5,063 bases of DNA, taken from Pseudomonadota bacterium. Lineage in GTDB: Bacteria; Pseudomonadota; Alphaproteobacteria; Rhizobiales; Xanthobacteraceae. The notes beneath the pieces were generated by a model. The model was not told where the DNA came from. It saw only the letters and a list, made by a program, of their open reading frames with translations, and did not search any database. Made by a program: the position numbers and the translations under genes. How positions within the stretch are numbered: the stretch's first letter is position 1; each line of letters starts with the position of its first letter. Shown piece after piece: positions 1 through 4,919 of this stretch. Location of the stretch: positions 1 through 5,063 of the forward strand of contig JAEWBL010000245.1 of assembly GCA_023391175.1 (NCBI GenBank), given 5' to 3'.

Positions 1-604
1 CGCCGGTGTCGAACACCGGCACGTTGGAAAGCAGCTTCTTCACGAAGGCATCCGCCTTGGCGGCGTCGCCCTGGTTCTGCTCCAGCGCATAGGCATAGGC
101 TGCCAGATAGGTGTAGCGCGCGTTGCCGGAGGTCTTGGGGTTCGGGAAAATGACCTTCACGTCGTCGCGGACGAGGTCGGACCAGTCCTTGATGTTCTTC
201 GGGTTGCCCGCGCGCACGAGGAACGCCGGGAAGGAATAATAGGGCGAGGCGGCATTGGGGAACTTCTTCGCCCAGTCCTTCGCCACATAGCCGGCCTTGG
301 CGAGGGTATCCACGTCGATCACCTGGTTGAAGGTGACCACATCCGCCTCCAGCCCCTCAATGACCGCGCGGGCTTGGCGGGAGGAGCCGGCGTGGCTCTG
401 GTTGACCGTCAGTTCCTGGCCGGTCTTCGACTTCCAGAAGGGGATGAACTCGGCATTGATGGCCGTGAACAGCTCGCGGGAGATGTCGTAGGAGACATTC
501 AGCAGCGTATTCGGTCCCTGCTGGGCCTGCGACGGCACGGCGCCGAGCGGGGCAAAGGCCGCGCCGGCAAAGGTGGCGGCGAGGAGGGCGCGGCGGGTAA
601 TCAT
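1..604 (-). CDS. sbp: Sulfate ABC transporter, periplasmic sulfate-binding protein (3' end off window)
   Basis: Reading from the ATG at 604 down to the window edge gives 201 residues with no stop. The protein binds sulfate in the periplasm and delivers it to a CysT/CysW/CysA-type ABC importer for cysteine synthesis. Residues 1-27 form a signal peptide: Arg4-Arg5, a hydrophobic Ala/Leu-rich core and an SQA cleavage site near residue 27. A Tat-like reading of T-R-R-A-L-L is possible. Family motifs follow in order: LLNVSYD at 34-40 followed by [22 protein letters not shown] at 68-85, ADVVT, then [22 protein letters not shown] and VPVFDTG at the edge. These match the ligand-binding segments of Sbp/CysP. 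Full-length members are about 330-345 residues, so roughly 60% is visible. The start is supported by GGGAG (613-617) eight bases upstream. Transporter permease genes would be expected past the left edge, but that is not seen. The thiosulfate-binding paralogue CysP cannot be excluded from this fragment. Confidence 0.93.
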   Translation of the reverse strand, partial: MITRRALLAATFAGAAFAPLGAVPSQAQQGPNTLLNVSYDISRELFTAINAEFIPFWKSKTGQELTVNQSHAGSSRQARAVIEGLEADVVTFNQVIDVDTLAKAGYVAKDWAKKFPNAASPYYSFPAFLVRAGNPKNIKDWSDLVRDDVKVIFPNPKTSGNARYTYLAAYAYALEQNQGDAAKADAFVKKLLSNVPVFDTG

Positions 605-657
605 GGAACGGGCTCCCGATTTCACATTTCACATAAGTTGAAATGTGGTTTTCACAT
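605..657 (-). promoter_or_regulatory. Leader of the sulfate-binding protein gene with 9-bp hairpin and ATGTGAA repeats
   Basis: The leader contains a perfect inverted repeat: CACATTTCA (623-631) and TGAAATGTG (639-647) around a 7-base loop, so the RNA can form a 9-bp stem ending a few bases before the GGGAG ribosome binding site. The heptamer ATGTGAA (minus strand) occurs three times, at 651-657, 628-634 and 621-627, the last two directly adjacent. An alternative 5-bp pairing, AUGUG with CACAU around AAAAC near the 5' end, would use part of the same arm and exclude the larger stem. The element could be a cis-acting RNA controlling translation or a protein operator. The sequence does not say which. 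Confidence 0.45.
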
Positions 658-663
658 GCGCCG

Positions 664-692
664 TTTCTAGCATGTGGAATGGGGGCTGTGAA
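664..692 (-). promoter_or_regulatory. Predicted sigma-70-type promoter of the sulfate-binding protein gene
   Basis: On the minus strand a -35 box TTCACA (687-692, 5 of 6 to TTGACA) is separated by exactly 17 bases from a -10 box TAGAAA (664-669, 4 of 6). The -10 is preceded by TGC, an extended -10 element. The predicted transcript starts near 657, giving a leader of about 53 bases. This is read by eye from consensus similarity and has not been measured. Confidence 0.5.
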
Positions 693-720
693 CCGCTGCC
701 AGGGGCCCGTCCTGCAGAAA

Positions 721-735
721 CTTACGTTTGGTAAG
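721..735. repeat. Short palindrome CTTAC-N5-GTAAG between aldo/keto reductase and sulfate-binding protein genes
   Basis: CTTAC (721-725) and GTAAG (731-735) flank GTTTG. The palindrome lies directly beyond the terminator of the reductase gene and about 30 bases upstream of the -35 box of the sulfate-binding protein gene. Its size and symmetry would suit a dimeric regulator, but five-base arms arise by chance, and no second copy was seen in this window. Confidence 0.3.
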
Positions 736-764
736 AAAAGGCCCGCGACAGCGCCGCGGGCCTT
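730..764 (-). terminator. Intrinsic terminator of the aldo/keto reductase gene
   Basis: AAGGCCCGCG (738-747) pairs perfectly with CGCGGGCCTT (755-764) around a 7-base loop. On the minus strand the stem is followed by a T-rich stretch (TTTTCTTAC). It begins 13 bases after the reductase stop codon and separates that gene from the sulfate-binding protein gene downstream on the same strand. Confidence 0.85.
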
Positions 765-776
765 GATGCGATCGGG

Positions 777-1763
777 TCAGAGGTTCAGCATCGCCATGGC
801 TGCCGCCTGATAGCGGGTGCCGGCCACCGCACCCGGTGCGAAGAGCGCATCGAGCGCGGCGACCTCCTCCGGGGAGAGGCGGATGCGGGTGGCCGCCACG
901 TTCTCCTCCAGATACTTCTGCCGCCTGGTGCCGGGAATGGGGACGATGTTGTCGTCCTTGGCGAGAATCCAGGCGAGGGCGATCTGCGCGCTGGTCGCTT
1001 TCTTCGTCGCCGCGAAGTCCTTCAGGGCTTCCACCAGCGCGAGGTTGGTCTTGAGGGCATCGCCGCTGAAGCGGGGATTGTCCCGCCGGAAGTCACCGGC
1101 GGCGAGGCTCTCCGGCCCGCTCACCGCGCCGGTCAGGAAGGACCGGCCGAGCGGGGAATAGGCGACGAAGGCGACGCCCAGCTCGCGGCAGGCCGCCAGC
1201 ATCTCGTCTTCCGGCTCACGGCTCCACAGAGAGTATTCGATCTGCACCGCGGTGATGGGATGCACCGCATGGGCCTTGCGCAGCGTCGCCACCGAGCATT
1301 CGGAGAGGCCGAGGAAGCGCACCTTGCCGGCCTCCACCAGCCCCTTCATGGCGCCCACCGTTTCCTCGATGGGCGTCTTCGGGTCCACGCGGTGCTGGTA
1401 ATAGAGATCGATGGTATCGATGCCGAGCCGTCCGAGGCTCGCATCGCATGCGCAGCGCACGTAGTCGGGCGTGCCGGAAATGCCGAGGCGCTCGCCATTG
1501 GGGCCGCGAACGTTGCCGAACTTGGTGGCGAGGATGACCTGATCGCGGCGCCCTTTCAGGAAGCGGCCGAGCAGGCGCTCGTTGTGGCCGACGCCATACA
1601 TGTCGGCCGTGTCGAAGAAATTTATGCCGAGGTCGAGAGCGGCTGCTAGGGTCGCGAGCGACTGTTCGTCGTCGCTCGGTCCGTAGAATTCGGACATGCC
1701 CATGCAGCCGAGACCGATGGCGGACACGGACAGGCCCGAGCGACCGAGGGAGCGATGGTCCAT
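777..1763 (-). CDS. Aldo/keto reductase (NADPH-dependent, AKR13/YakC-like)
   Basis: A soluble (alpha/beta)8-barrel oxidoreductase of 328 residues, typical length for the family, expected to reduce aldehydes or ketones with NADPH. The substrate cannot be read from sequence. Numbered from the chosen start, the catalytic tetrad is intact: Asp51 and Tyr56 in FFDTADMYG, Lys81 in LATKFG, and His124 in LYYQHRVD. The N-terminal [19 protein letters not shown] is typical of the YakC-like branch. The C-terminal [19 protein letters not shown] segment matches the NADPH-phosphate-binding region. An in-frame ATG lies four codons upstream at 1775. I chose 1763 because GAGG (1770-1773) sits six bases before it, while the upstream ATG has only C/T-rich sequence in front, and because relatives begin just before the LGRSG motif. 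It is transcribed alone, divergently from the TetR gene at 1854, which is its likely regulator. A stress-inducible detoxification role is inference. Confidence 0.95.
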   Translation of the reverse strand: MDHRSLGRSGLSVSAIGLGCMGMSEFYGPSDDEQSLATLAAALDLGINFFDTADMYGVGHNERLLGRFLKGRRDQVILATKFGNVRGPNGERLGISGTPDYVRCACDASLGRLGIDTIDLYYQHRVDPKTPIEETVGAMKGLVEAGKVRFLGLSECSVATLRKAHAVHPITAVQIEYSLWSREPEDEMLAACRELGVAFVAYSPLGRSFLTGAVSGPESLAAGDFRRDNPRFSGDALKTNLALVEALKDFAATKKATSAQIALAWILAKDDNIVPIPGTRRQKYLEENVAATRIRLSPEEVAALDALFAPGAVAGTRYQAAAMAMLNL

Positions 1764-1817
1764 GGGGGACCTCATATGAAGGGGAGTTTGGGGACGTACA
1801 GCCAGGCGGATCCGCGC

Positions 1818-1847
1818 TGGCCATGAATGTAAACTACACCGTATAGT
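1818..1847 (+). promoter_or_regulatory. Predicted promoter of the tetR gene, giving a leaderless transcript
   Basis: TATAGT (1842-1847, 5 of 6 to TATAAT) is a strong -10 candidate. TGGCCA (1818-1823, 4 of 6) is a modest -35 at 18-base spacing. The -10 ends six bases before the ATG at 1854, so the expected first transcribed base is at or next to the A of the start codon. This agrees with the absence of any ribosome binding site. Confidence 0.5.
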
Positions 1848-1860
1848 GTACTTATGTCAA
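1831..1860 (-). promoter_or_regulatory. Predicted promoter of the aldo/keto reductase gene
   Basis: On the minus strand a perfect TTGACA -35 box occupies 1855-1860, inside the first codons of the divergent tetR. An 18-base spacer leads to a weak -10 candidate TAGTTT (1831-1836). The near-palindrome at 1833-1847 lies within the spacer and -10, so a bound repressor would block polymerase. The leader would be about 60 bases. Confidence 0.45.
1833..1847. promoter_or_regulatory. Candidate TetR operator, 15-bp near-palindrome
   Basis: ACTACAC-C-GTATAGT is symmetric about 1840 with one mismatch: the left arm reads ACTACAC and the reverse complement of the right arm reads ACTATAC. This size and symmetry are typical of operators bound by TetR-family dimers. 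It overlaps the -10 boxes of both divergent promoters, so one bound dimer could repress the reductase and autoregulate tetR. Binding by the neighbouring TetR is inference from position. Confidence 0.55.
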
Positions 1861-2513
1861 GCGACATCCCTTCCCCTCCCCCGCAGTCCAGCCGCGCGAC
1901 CGATGCCGCGCAGGCTGATGGAAATCCCGGGCGCGACCGCCGCACGACTGTGCCGCGCATCCGCGCCGCTGCGCGCCGGCTCTTTCTGGAGCGTGGCTAT
2001 GAGGGCACATCCATGGATGCGGTGGCGGCGGCCGCCCCCGTCTCCAAGCGCACGCTCTACCAGCACTTTCCCGGCAAGGCGGAGCTGTTCGCCGCCGTCA
2101 TCGATGACGCATGGTCCCACTTCACCCGCGCGCCCATCCTGCCCGAGGACACGGCTGGCGACCCGCGCGCCGTGCTGCGCGCCTATGTGGGGCGCCTGAC
2201 CGAGCATTGGGAGCGACCGGACGTGGTGCCGCTGCTGCGTCTGGTCATCGCCGAGGCACCGCGCTTTCCCGAGCTGTCGCAGGCCTATTTCGCCGTCGGC
2301 AAGGAGCCGGCGCTGAAAGGCCTCGGCGCCTATTTCGCCGCCCTCGCGGCGGAGGGGCGCCTCGCGACGGACGATCCGCAGCTGGCGGCGGCGCAATTCC
2401 TGGGGGCCATCAAGGAGCCGCTGTTCTGGCCCCGCGTGCTGGGCGTGCCGGTGGCCTTCGATGCCTCCGCCGCCGTGGAGCGGGCCATCGACGGGGTGCT
2501 GAAGGGCCGCTGA
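1854..2513 (+). CDS. TetR/AcrR-family transcriptional regulator (AefR-like C-terminal domain)
   Basis: A 219-residue DNA-binding repressor candidate, usual length for TetR proteins. Residues 1-33 are a Ser/Pro/Ala-rich, probably disordered extension. The helix-turn-helix domain runs from about 34 to 80: [20 protein letters not shown], then [20 protein letters not shown], with SKRTLYQHF (64-72) as recognition helix. The ligand and dimerisation part (about 95-215), with [20 protein letters not shown], resembles the C-terminal domain of AefR-like TetR proteins. The ligand cannot be predicted. The ATG at 1854 is kept although nothing resembles a ribosome binding site, because a -10 box ends six bases upstream and implies leaderless translation. 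The next in-frame alternative, GTG at 1950, also lacks one and would leave almost no lead-in to the domain. The divergent arrangement with the reductase and the shared operator suggest control of that gene and of itself. Confidence 0.94.
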   Translation: MSSDIPSPPPQSSRATDAAQADGNPGRDRRTTVPRIRAAARRLFLERGYEGTSMDAVAAAAPVSKRTLYQHFPGKAELFAAVIDDAWSHFTRAPILPEDTAGDPRAVLRAYVGRLTEHWERPDVVPLLRLVIAEAPRFPELSQAYFAVGKEPALKGLGAYFAALAAEGRLATDDPQLAAAQFLGAIKEPLFWPRVLGVPVAFDASAAVERAIDGVLKGR

Positions 2514-2540
2514 AGGCGGGGCATTTCGCCCCCTCGCCTT
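2513..2540 (+). terminator. Interrupted hairpin at the end of tetR, weak terminator candidate
   Basis: AAGGC (2513-2517) pairs with GCCTT (2536-2540), and GGGGC (2518-2522) pairs with GCCCC (2528-2532), with a 3-base bulge on the right side and a 5-base loop. It begins at the last base of the tetR stop codon. The following bases are C-rich with no T-run, so efficient intrinsic termination is doubtful and read-through into ndk is possible. Confidence 0.4.
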
Positions 2541-2593
2541 GCCCCTTGGCCGCCCCCCTGCTAAGAGCCGCGCCATCCGCGGGATGCTCGCGG
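2539..2593 (+). promoter_or_regulatory. ndk upstream region: weak promoter candidate and two-part hairpin
   Basis: TTGCCC (2539-2544) and TAAGAG (2562-2567) stand 17 bases apart, with a TG extension before the second box. The match is only 4 and 3 of 6. Just downstream, CCGCG (2568-2572) pairs with CGCGG (2589-2593), and CATCC (2574-2578) with GGATG (2582-2586), making a 10-bp interrupted hairpin 35 bases before the ndk start. There is no T-run after it, so it looks more like leader structure than a terminator. Confidence 0.3.
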
Positions 2594-2628
2594 CATTCCT
2601 CTTCCAAGAACAGACAGGACGGTCCCCC

Positions 2629-3051
2629 ATGGCGATCGAGCGCACCTTCTCGATCATCAAGCCCGACGCCACGCGTCGGAACCTCACCGGCGCCATCAAT
2701 GCCGTCATCGAGAACGCGGGCCTCAAGATCGTGGCCCAGAAGCGCATCCGCATGACGCGCGAGGAGGCCGAGACCTTCTACGCCGTCCACAAGGAGCGTC
2801 CCTTCTTCGGCGACCTCGTGGCCTTCATGACCTCCGGCCCCGTGGTGGTGCAGGTGCTCGAAGGCGAGAACGCCGTCGCCAAGTACCGCGACGTGATGGG
2901 CGCCACCAACCCGGCGAACGCCGCCGAGGGCACCATCCGCAAGCTGTTCGCCGAGTCCATCGAGGCGAATTCCGCCCACGGCTCCGACAGCACCGACAAT
3001 GCCAAGGCGGAGATCGCCCAGTTCTTCTCCGGCAATGAAATTGTCGGCTGA
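2629..3051 (+). CDS. ndk: Nucleoside diphosphate kinase
   Basis: A cytosolic enzyme that transfers the gamma-phosphate from ATP to nucleoside diphosphates through a phosphohistidine intermediate, balancing NTP and dNTP pools. The product is 140 residues, the standard bacterial length. It opens with [14 protein letters not shown], where Lys11 belongs to the active site. [11 protein letters not shown] (54-64) is the nucleotide-binding region, and the catalytic His117 lies in the signature ANSAHGSDS (113-121), where family numbering also places it. The frame stays open 30 codons upstream, but I start at 2629 because the homologous N-terminus begins there and AGGA (2616-2619) is nine bases before it. 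The gene lies 115 bases downstream of tetR on the same strand and is followed by a strong terminator, so it is probably a single-gene unit. No key residue is missing. Confidence 0.98.
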   Translation: MAIERTFSIIKPDATRRNLTGAINAVIENAGLKIVAQKRIRMTREEAETFYAVHKERPFFGDLVAFMTSGPVVVQVLEGENAVAKYRDVMGATNPANAAEGTIRKLFAESIEANSAHGSDSTDNAKAEIAQFFSGNEIVG

Positions 3052-3067
3052 ACAGGTAATGGATTAA

Positions 3068-3115
3068 GATACTGCGGCGCGCGATCGAATTTGTGCGCCG
3101 CGGTATCCGGTTTTT
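3068..3115 (+). terminator. Intrinsic terminator of ndk
   Basis: GATACTGCGGCGC (3068-3080) pairs with GCGCCGCGGTATC (3095-3107), a 13-bp stem with a single T-G wobble and a 14-base loop. CGG and five T's (3111-3115) follow. It starts 17 bases after the ndk stop codon. Confidence 0.85.
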
Positions 3116-3141
3116 GTTGAGGGTTCCGCTTGGGCACATTA

Positions 3142-3209
3142 ACGTAGCGTCAAAATCCAGAATACGGCGCACCAGACGCAGAATACAATCTCGCGGTGAC
3201 GCTGACGCT
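3142..3209 (+). promoter_or_regulatory. Upstream region of the first terC gene: -10 candidate and repeated short elements
   Basis: TACAAT (3184-3189, 5 of 6 to TATAAT) is a good -10 candidate that would start transcription near 3196, leaving a 36-base leader. No convincing -35 stands at the right distance. AGAATAC occurs at 3159-3165 and 3180-3186, exactly 21 bases or two helical turns apart. AGCGTCA (3146-3152) is inverted relative to two overlapping TGACGCT copies (3197-3203 and 3203-3209), so these elements bracket the -10. The lack of a -35 with repeated sites upstream would fit an activator-dependent promoter, which is inference. Confidence 0.4.
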
Positions 3210-3231
3210 CAAATGGCCCGGGGTAGGGACT

Positions 3232-3939
3232 ATGTCGCTCGACTCTCCAGTGCTCTGGCTGGCACTGCTGCAGATCATCTGGATCAACGTTCTGTTGTCC
3301 GGTGACAATGCGGTGGTGATCGCCCTCGCCTGCCGCTCATTGCCGGAGAAGGTCCGCCGTACCGGGATCATCCTCGGCGCCGGCGTGGCCGTCGCCCTCC
3401 GCATCGTCTTCACCGGCATCGTCGCGACGCTTCTGGCGCTGCCGTGGCTGAAGCTCGTGGGCTCGCTCGCGCTCATGTGGATCGCGGTGGATCTCGCAAG
3501 TCCCGACGAGGGAGGCGAAGAGGCCATTCAATCCAGCGACAATCTGTGGAAGGCCGTGGGCACGGTGGCGGTGGCGGACATCGTCATGAGCCTCGACAAT
3601 GTGGTGGCCGTGGCCGCCATTGCCGACGGCAACTGGTTCCTTCTCATTTTCGGCCTCGCCATCTCCATTCCGCTCATCATCGCCGGCTCCTCGCTGGTGA
3701 TGGCGCTCATCAACCGCTTCCCGCTGCTGGTCTGGGCCGGCGCCGCCCTGCTGGGCTGGGTGGCCGGCGACATGCTCCTCGGCGACGTGGCCATCATCGA
3801 GCGGCTGGGCGAGGAAACCACGCATCACCTCCACCGCATCGTCTCCGCCGCCGGTGCCGCCCTTGTGGTCGGCCTCGCGCTGGCCCTGCGCTGGCACAAG
3901 GGTCGGCGCGCCCACGCCCACGACGACCTCGCAGCCTGA
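3232..3939 (+). CDS. TerC-family integral membrane protein, copy 1 (YjbE-like)
   Basis: A 235-residue multi-pass inner-membrane protein of the TerC family, named after tellurium resistance. Characterised members export metal ions, notably manganese, or supply metal to exported enzymes. Hydrophobic spans lie near residues 8-32, 46-70, 74-90, 110-131, 136-160, 163-185 and 204-224. The two family motifs are intact: LLSGDNAVVIA with Asp25 and Asn26 in the first span, and AD-x4-SLDNVVAVA with Asp116, Asp122 and Asn123 in the fourth. These acidic residues are the likely ion path. The C-terminal part is histidine-rich (HHLHR, then HKGRRAHAHDD). The ATG at 3232 is preceded by a GGGGTAGGG purine stretch and gives an N-terminus aligned residue for residue with the paralogue at 4109. 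A GTG at 3196 is in frame but less likely. Unlike copy 2 it has Asn19 instead of Asp19 and Asp87 instead of Lys87. The ion transported is not shown. Confidence 0.93.
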   Translation: MSLDSPVLWLALLQIIWINVLLSGDNAVVIALACRSLPEKVRRTGIILGAGVAVALRIVFTGIVATLLALPWLKLVGSLALMWIAVDLASPDEGGEEAIQSSDNLWKAVGTVAVADIVMSLDNVVAVAAIADGNWFLLIFGLAISIPLIIAGSSLVMALINRFPLLVWAGAALLGWVAGDMLLGDVAIIERLGEETTHHLHRIVSAAGAALVVGLALALRWHKGRRAHAHDDLAA

Positions 3940-3952
3940 GACGATCAAGACG

Positions 3953-3979
3953 AAAAGGGGCCGCATCGGCCCCTTTTTT
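3953..3979 (+). terminator. Intrinsic terminator of the first terC gene
   Basis: AAAAGGGGCC (3953-3962) pairs perfectly with GGCCCCTTTT (3968-3977) around a GCATC loop, with six T's in the run 3974-3979. It begins 13 bases after the stop codon. Because the left arm opens with four A's it could also act weakly on the opposite strand. Its presence argues that the second terC gene is not simply co-transcribed with the first. Confidence 0.92.
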
Positions 3980-3990
3980 CTGCCCCTTGA

Positions 3991-4041
3991 TTGACGTAAC
4001 GGAAGTTTCGGCACGTCATCAACATGACGCTACGTAATAAT
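3991..4041 (+). promoter_or_regulatory. Upstream region of the second terC gene: inverted repeat and weak promoter candidate
   Basis: CGTCAT (4014-4019) and ATGACG (4024-4029) form a perfect 6-bp inverted repeat around CAAC. AATAAT (4036-4041, 5 of 6 to TATAAT) is the best -10 candidate, with only a poor -35 match (ACGTCA, 4013-4018) inside the inverted repeat. TTGACG at 3991-3996 resembles a -35 but has no -10 at a suitable distance. TGACGCTACGT (4025-4035) is the reverse complement of an 11-base stretch at 3142-3152 upstream of the first terC gene. Confidence 0.35.
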
Positions 4042-4108
4042 AACTGCGGCGTGCCGGAGCCCGGTCCGACCTTACCCGCATCCCCAGCCTCACCACATGG
4101 AGTGGACG

Positions 4109-4852
4109 ATGGATTTCACCGCCCCGACCTTCTGGGTTGCCCTCCTGCAGATCATCTGGATCGACCTGCTGCTGTCCGGCGACAATGCGGTGGTGATCGC
4201 GCTGGCGTGCCGCTCGCTGCCGGCGAAACAGCGCAAATGGGGCATCCTGCTCGGGGCTGGCGCGGCGGTGGGCCTGCGCATCCTGTTCGCGCTGGCGGTG
4301 TCCTACCTTCTCGGCGTGCCGTTCCTGAAGGTGGTGGGCGGCCTGCTGCTGTTCTGGATCGCCATCAAGCTCGTCACTGACAATGGCGGCGATTCCCACG
4401 AGGTCGCCGCTTCCGACAGCCTGTGGAAGGCGGTGCGCACCATCGCCATCGCCGATGCGGTCATGAGCCTCGACAATGTGGTGGCCATCGCCGCCGCGGC
4501 GCGCGGGCACTGGGAATTGTTCGTGTTCGGCCTGCTGCTCACCATCCCGCTCATCATCTTCGGCTCTCAGCTGCTGCTCTCGCTGCTCACCCGCTTCCCC
4601 ATCCTCATCTGGGCCGGCGCGGCGCTGCTCGGCTGGATCGCCGGCGAGATGCTGGTGGGCGACGTGATGGCGCTCAGCTACCTGCAGCACCTCAACCCGG
4701 CGCTGGTGAAGGTGGCCGAGGACGGGCTGCATCCGGCCGCGCTCCCCCATTATGTGGCCAGCACCATCGGCGCGCTCTTCGTCCTGGGGCTCGGCTACGT
4801 GCTGCGCAATCGGGGGCGCGACCGGGCCGCCGAGGCCGGCCACGGCGCCTGA
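4109..4852 (+). CDS. TerC-family integral membrane protein, copy 2 (YjbE-like)
   Basis: A 247-residue membrane protein and tandem paralogue of the gene at 3232. The two align without a gap for residues 1-186, with about 116 identical positions by hand count. The metal-path motifs are at identical numbers: SGDNAVVIA (Asp25, Asn26) and AD-x4-SLDNVVAIA (Asp116, Asp122, Asn123). Beyond residue 186 the proteins diverge: this copy has a longer loop (SYLQHLNPALVKVAEDGLHP) before the last span and ends in a charged RNRGRDRAAEAGHGA tail. It carries Asp19, one extra acid in the first span compared with copy 1. The ATG at 4109 has GGAG (4099-4102) six bases before it and matches the paralogue's start. 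The upstream ATG at 4097 overlaps that ribosome binding site and is unlikely. A role in divalent metal export, possibly manganese, follows from the family. Divided labour with copy 1 is inference. Confidence 0.94.
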   Translation: MDFTAPTFWVALLQIIWIDLLLSGDNAVVIALACRSLPAKQRKWGILLGAGAAVGLRILFALAVSYLLGVPFLKVVGGLLLFWIAIKLVTDNGGDSHEVAASDSLWKAVRTIAIADAVMSLDNVVAIAAAARGHWELFVFGLLLTIPLIIFGSQLLLSLLTRFPILIWAGAALLGWIAGEMLVGDVMALSYLQHLNPALVKVAEDGLHPAALPHYVASTIGALFVLGLGYVLRNRGRDRAAEAGHGA

Positions 4853-4875
4853 GCCTCACTCGGCCGTTATCTGAA

Positions 4876-4908
4876 AAAGGGGCGACGGCGCGCGTTGCCC
4901 CCTTTATT
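4876..4908 (+). terminator. Intrinsic terminator of the second terC gene
   Basis: GGGGCGACG (4879-4887) pairs with CGTTGCCCC (4893-4901), nine pairs with one G-T wobble and a GCGCG loop. AAA (4876-4878) can pair with TTT (4903-4905) across a single bulged C. The downstream sequence is TTTATTGT. It lies 24 bases after the stop codon and only a dozen bases before the next start. Confidence 0.8.
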
Positions 4909-4919
4909 GTCTCGGGGCC

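Larger units (their letters stand above)
3232..4852 (+). repeat. Tandem duplication of terC genes
   Basis: The two coding regions are direct copies offset by exactly 877 bases over their first 186 codons. Identical DNA blocks remain over the functional motifs: 3268-3285 equals 4145-4162 (18 bases), 3304-3323 equals 4181-4200 (20 bases), and 3583-3609 equals 4460-4486 (27 bases). Elsewhere synonymous and replacement changes are frequent, so the duplication is old or the copies converge only where selection or gene conversion holds them. Confidence 0.85.

Noticed and set aside
605..660. Known SAM-II riboswitch in the sulfate-binding protein leader
   Set aside because: The hairpin is real, but the characteristic SAM-II pseudoknot sequence is not recognisable, so I report only an unassigned leader structure.
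357..670. Open frames on both strands around 357-670
   Set aside because: They are out-of-frame shadows of the sulfate-binding protein gene, whose own frame carries clear family motifs and a signal peptide.
2539..2628. 30-residue N-terminal extension of Ndk
   Set aside because: Ndk homologues start at the MAIERTFSI position with a total of 140 residues, and the extension covers the probable promoter and leader hairpin.
1857..2753. Long open frame on the minus strand (298 codons) across tetR and ndk
   Set aside because: The frame is open because GC-rich codons rarely give stops on the opposite strand. The product is Arg/Gly/His-rich without a recognisable domain and lies wholly opposite two convincing genes.
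3116..3231. Manganese (yybP-ykoY) riboswitch before the first terC gene
   Set aside because: Relatives of TerC are often controlled by this element, but neither this gap nor 3980-4108 shows the expected GGGGAGUAG-like core with its paired loop. A covariance-model search would settle it.
3196..3231. GTG start adding 12 residues to the first TerC protein
   Set aside because: The ATG at 3232 has a purine-rich stretch in front and matches the paralogue's N-terminus exactly, and the predicted transcript starts at about the GTG.
4019..4843. Open frame of 274 codons on the minus strand opposite the second terC gene, and a similar one (3337-4014) opposite the first
   Set aside because: They resemble each other only because the terC genes are paralogues. 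Composition is low-complexity (Glu/Gly/His/Arg-rich) with no membrane or catalytic motif.
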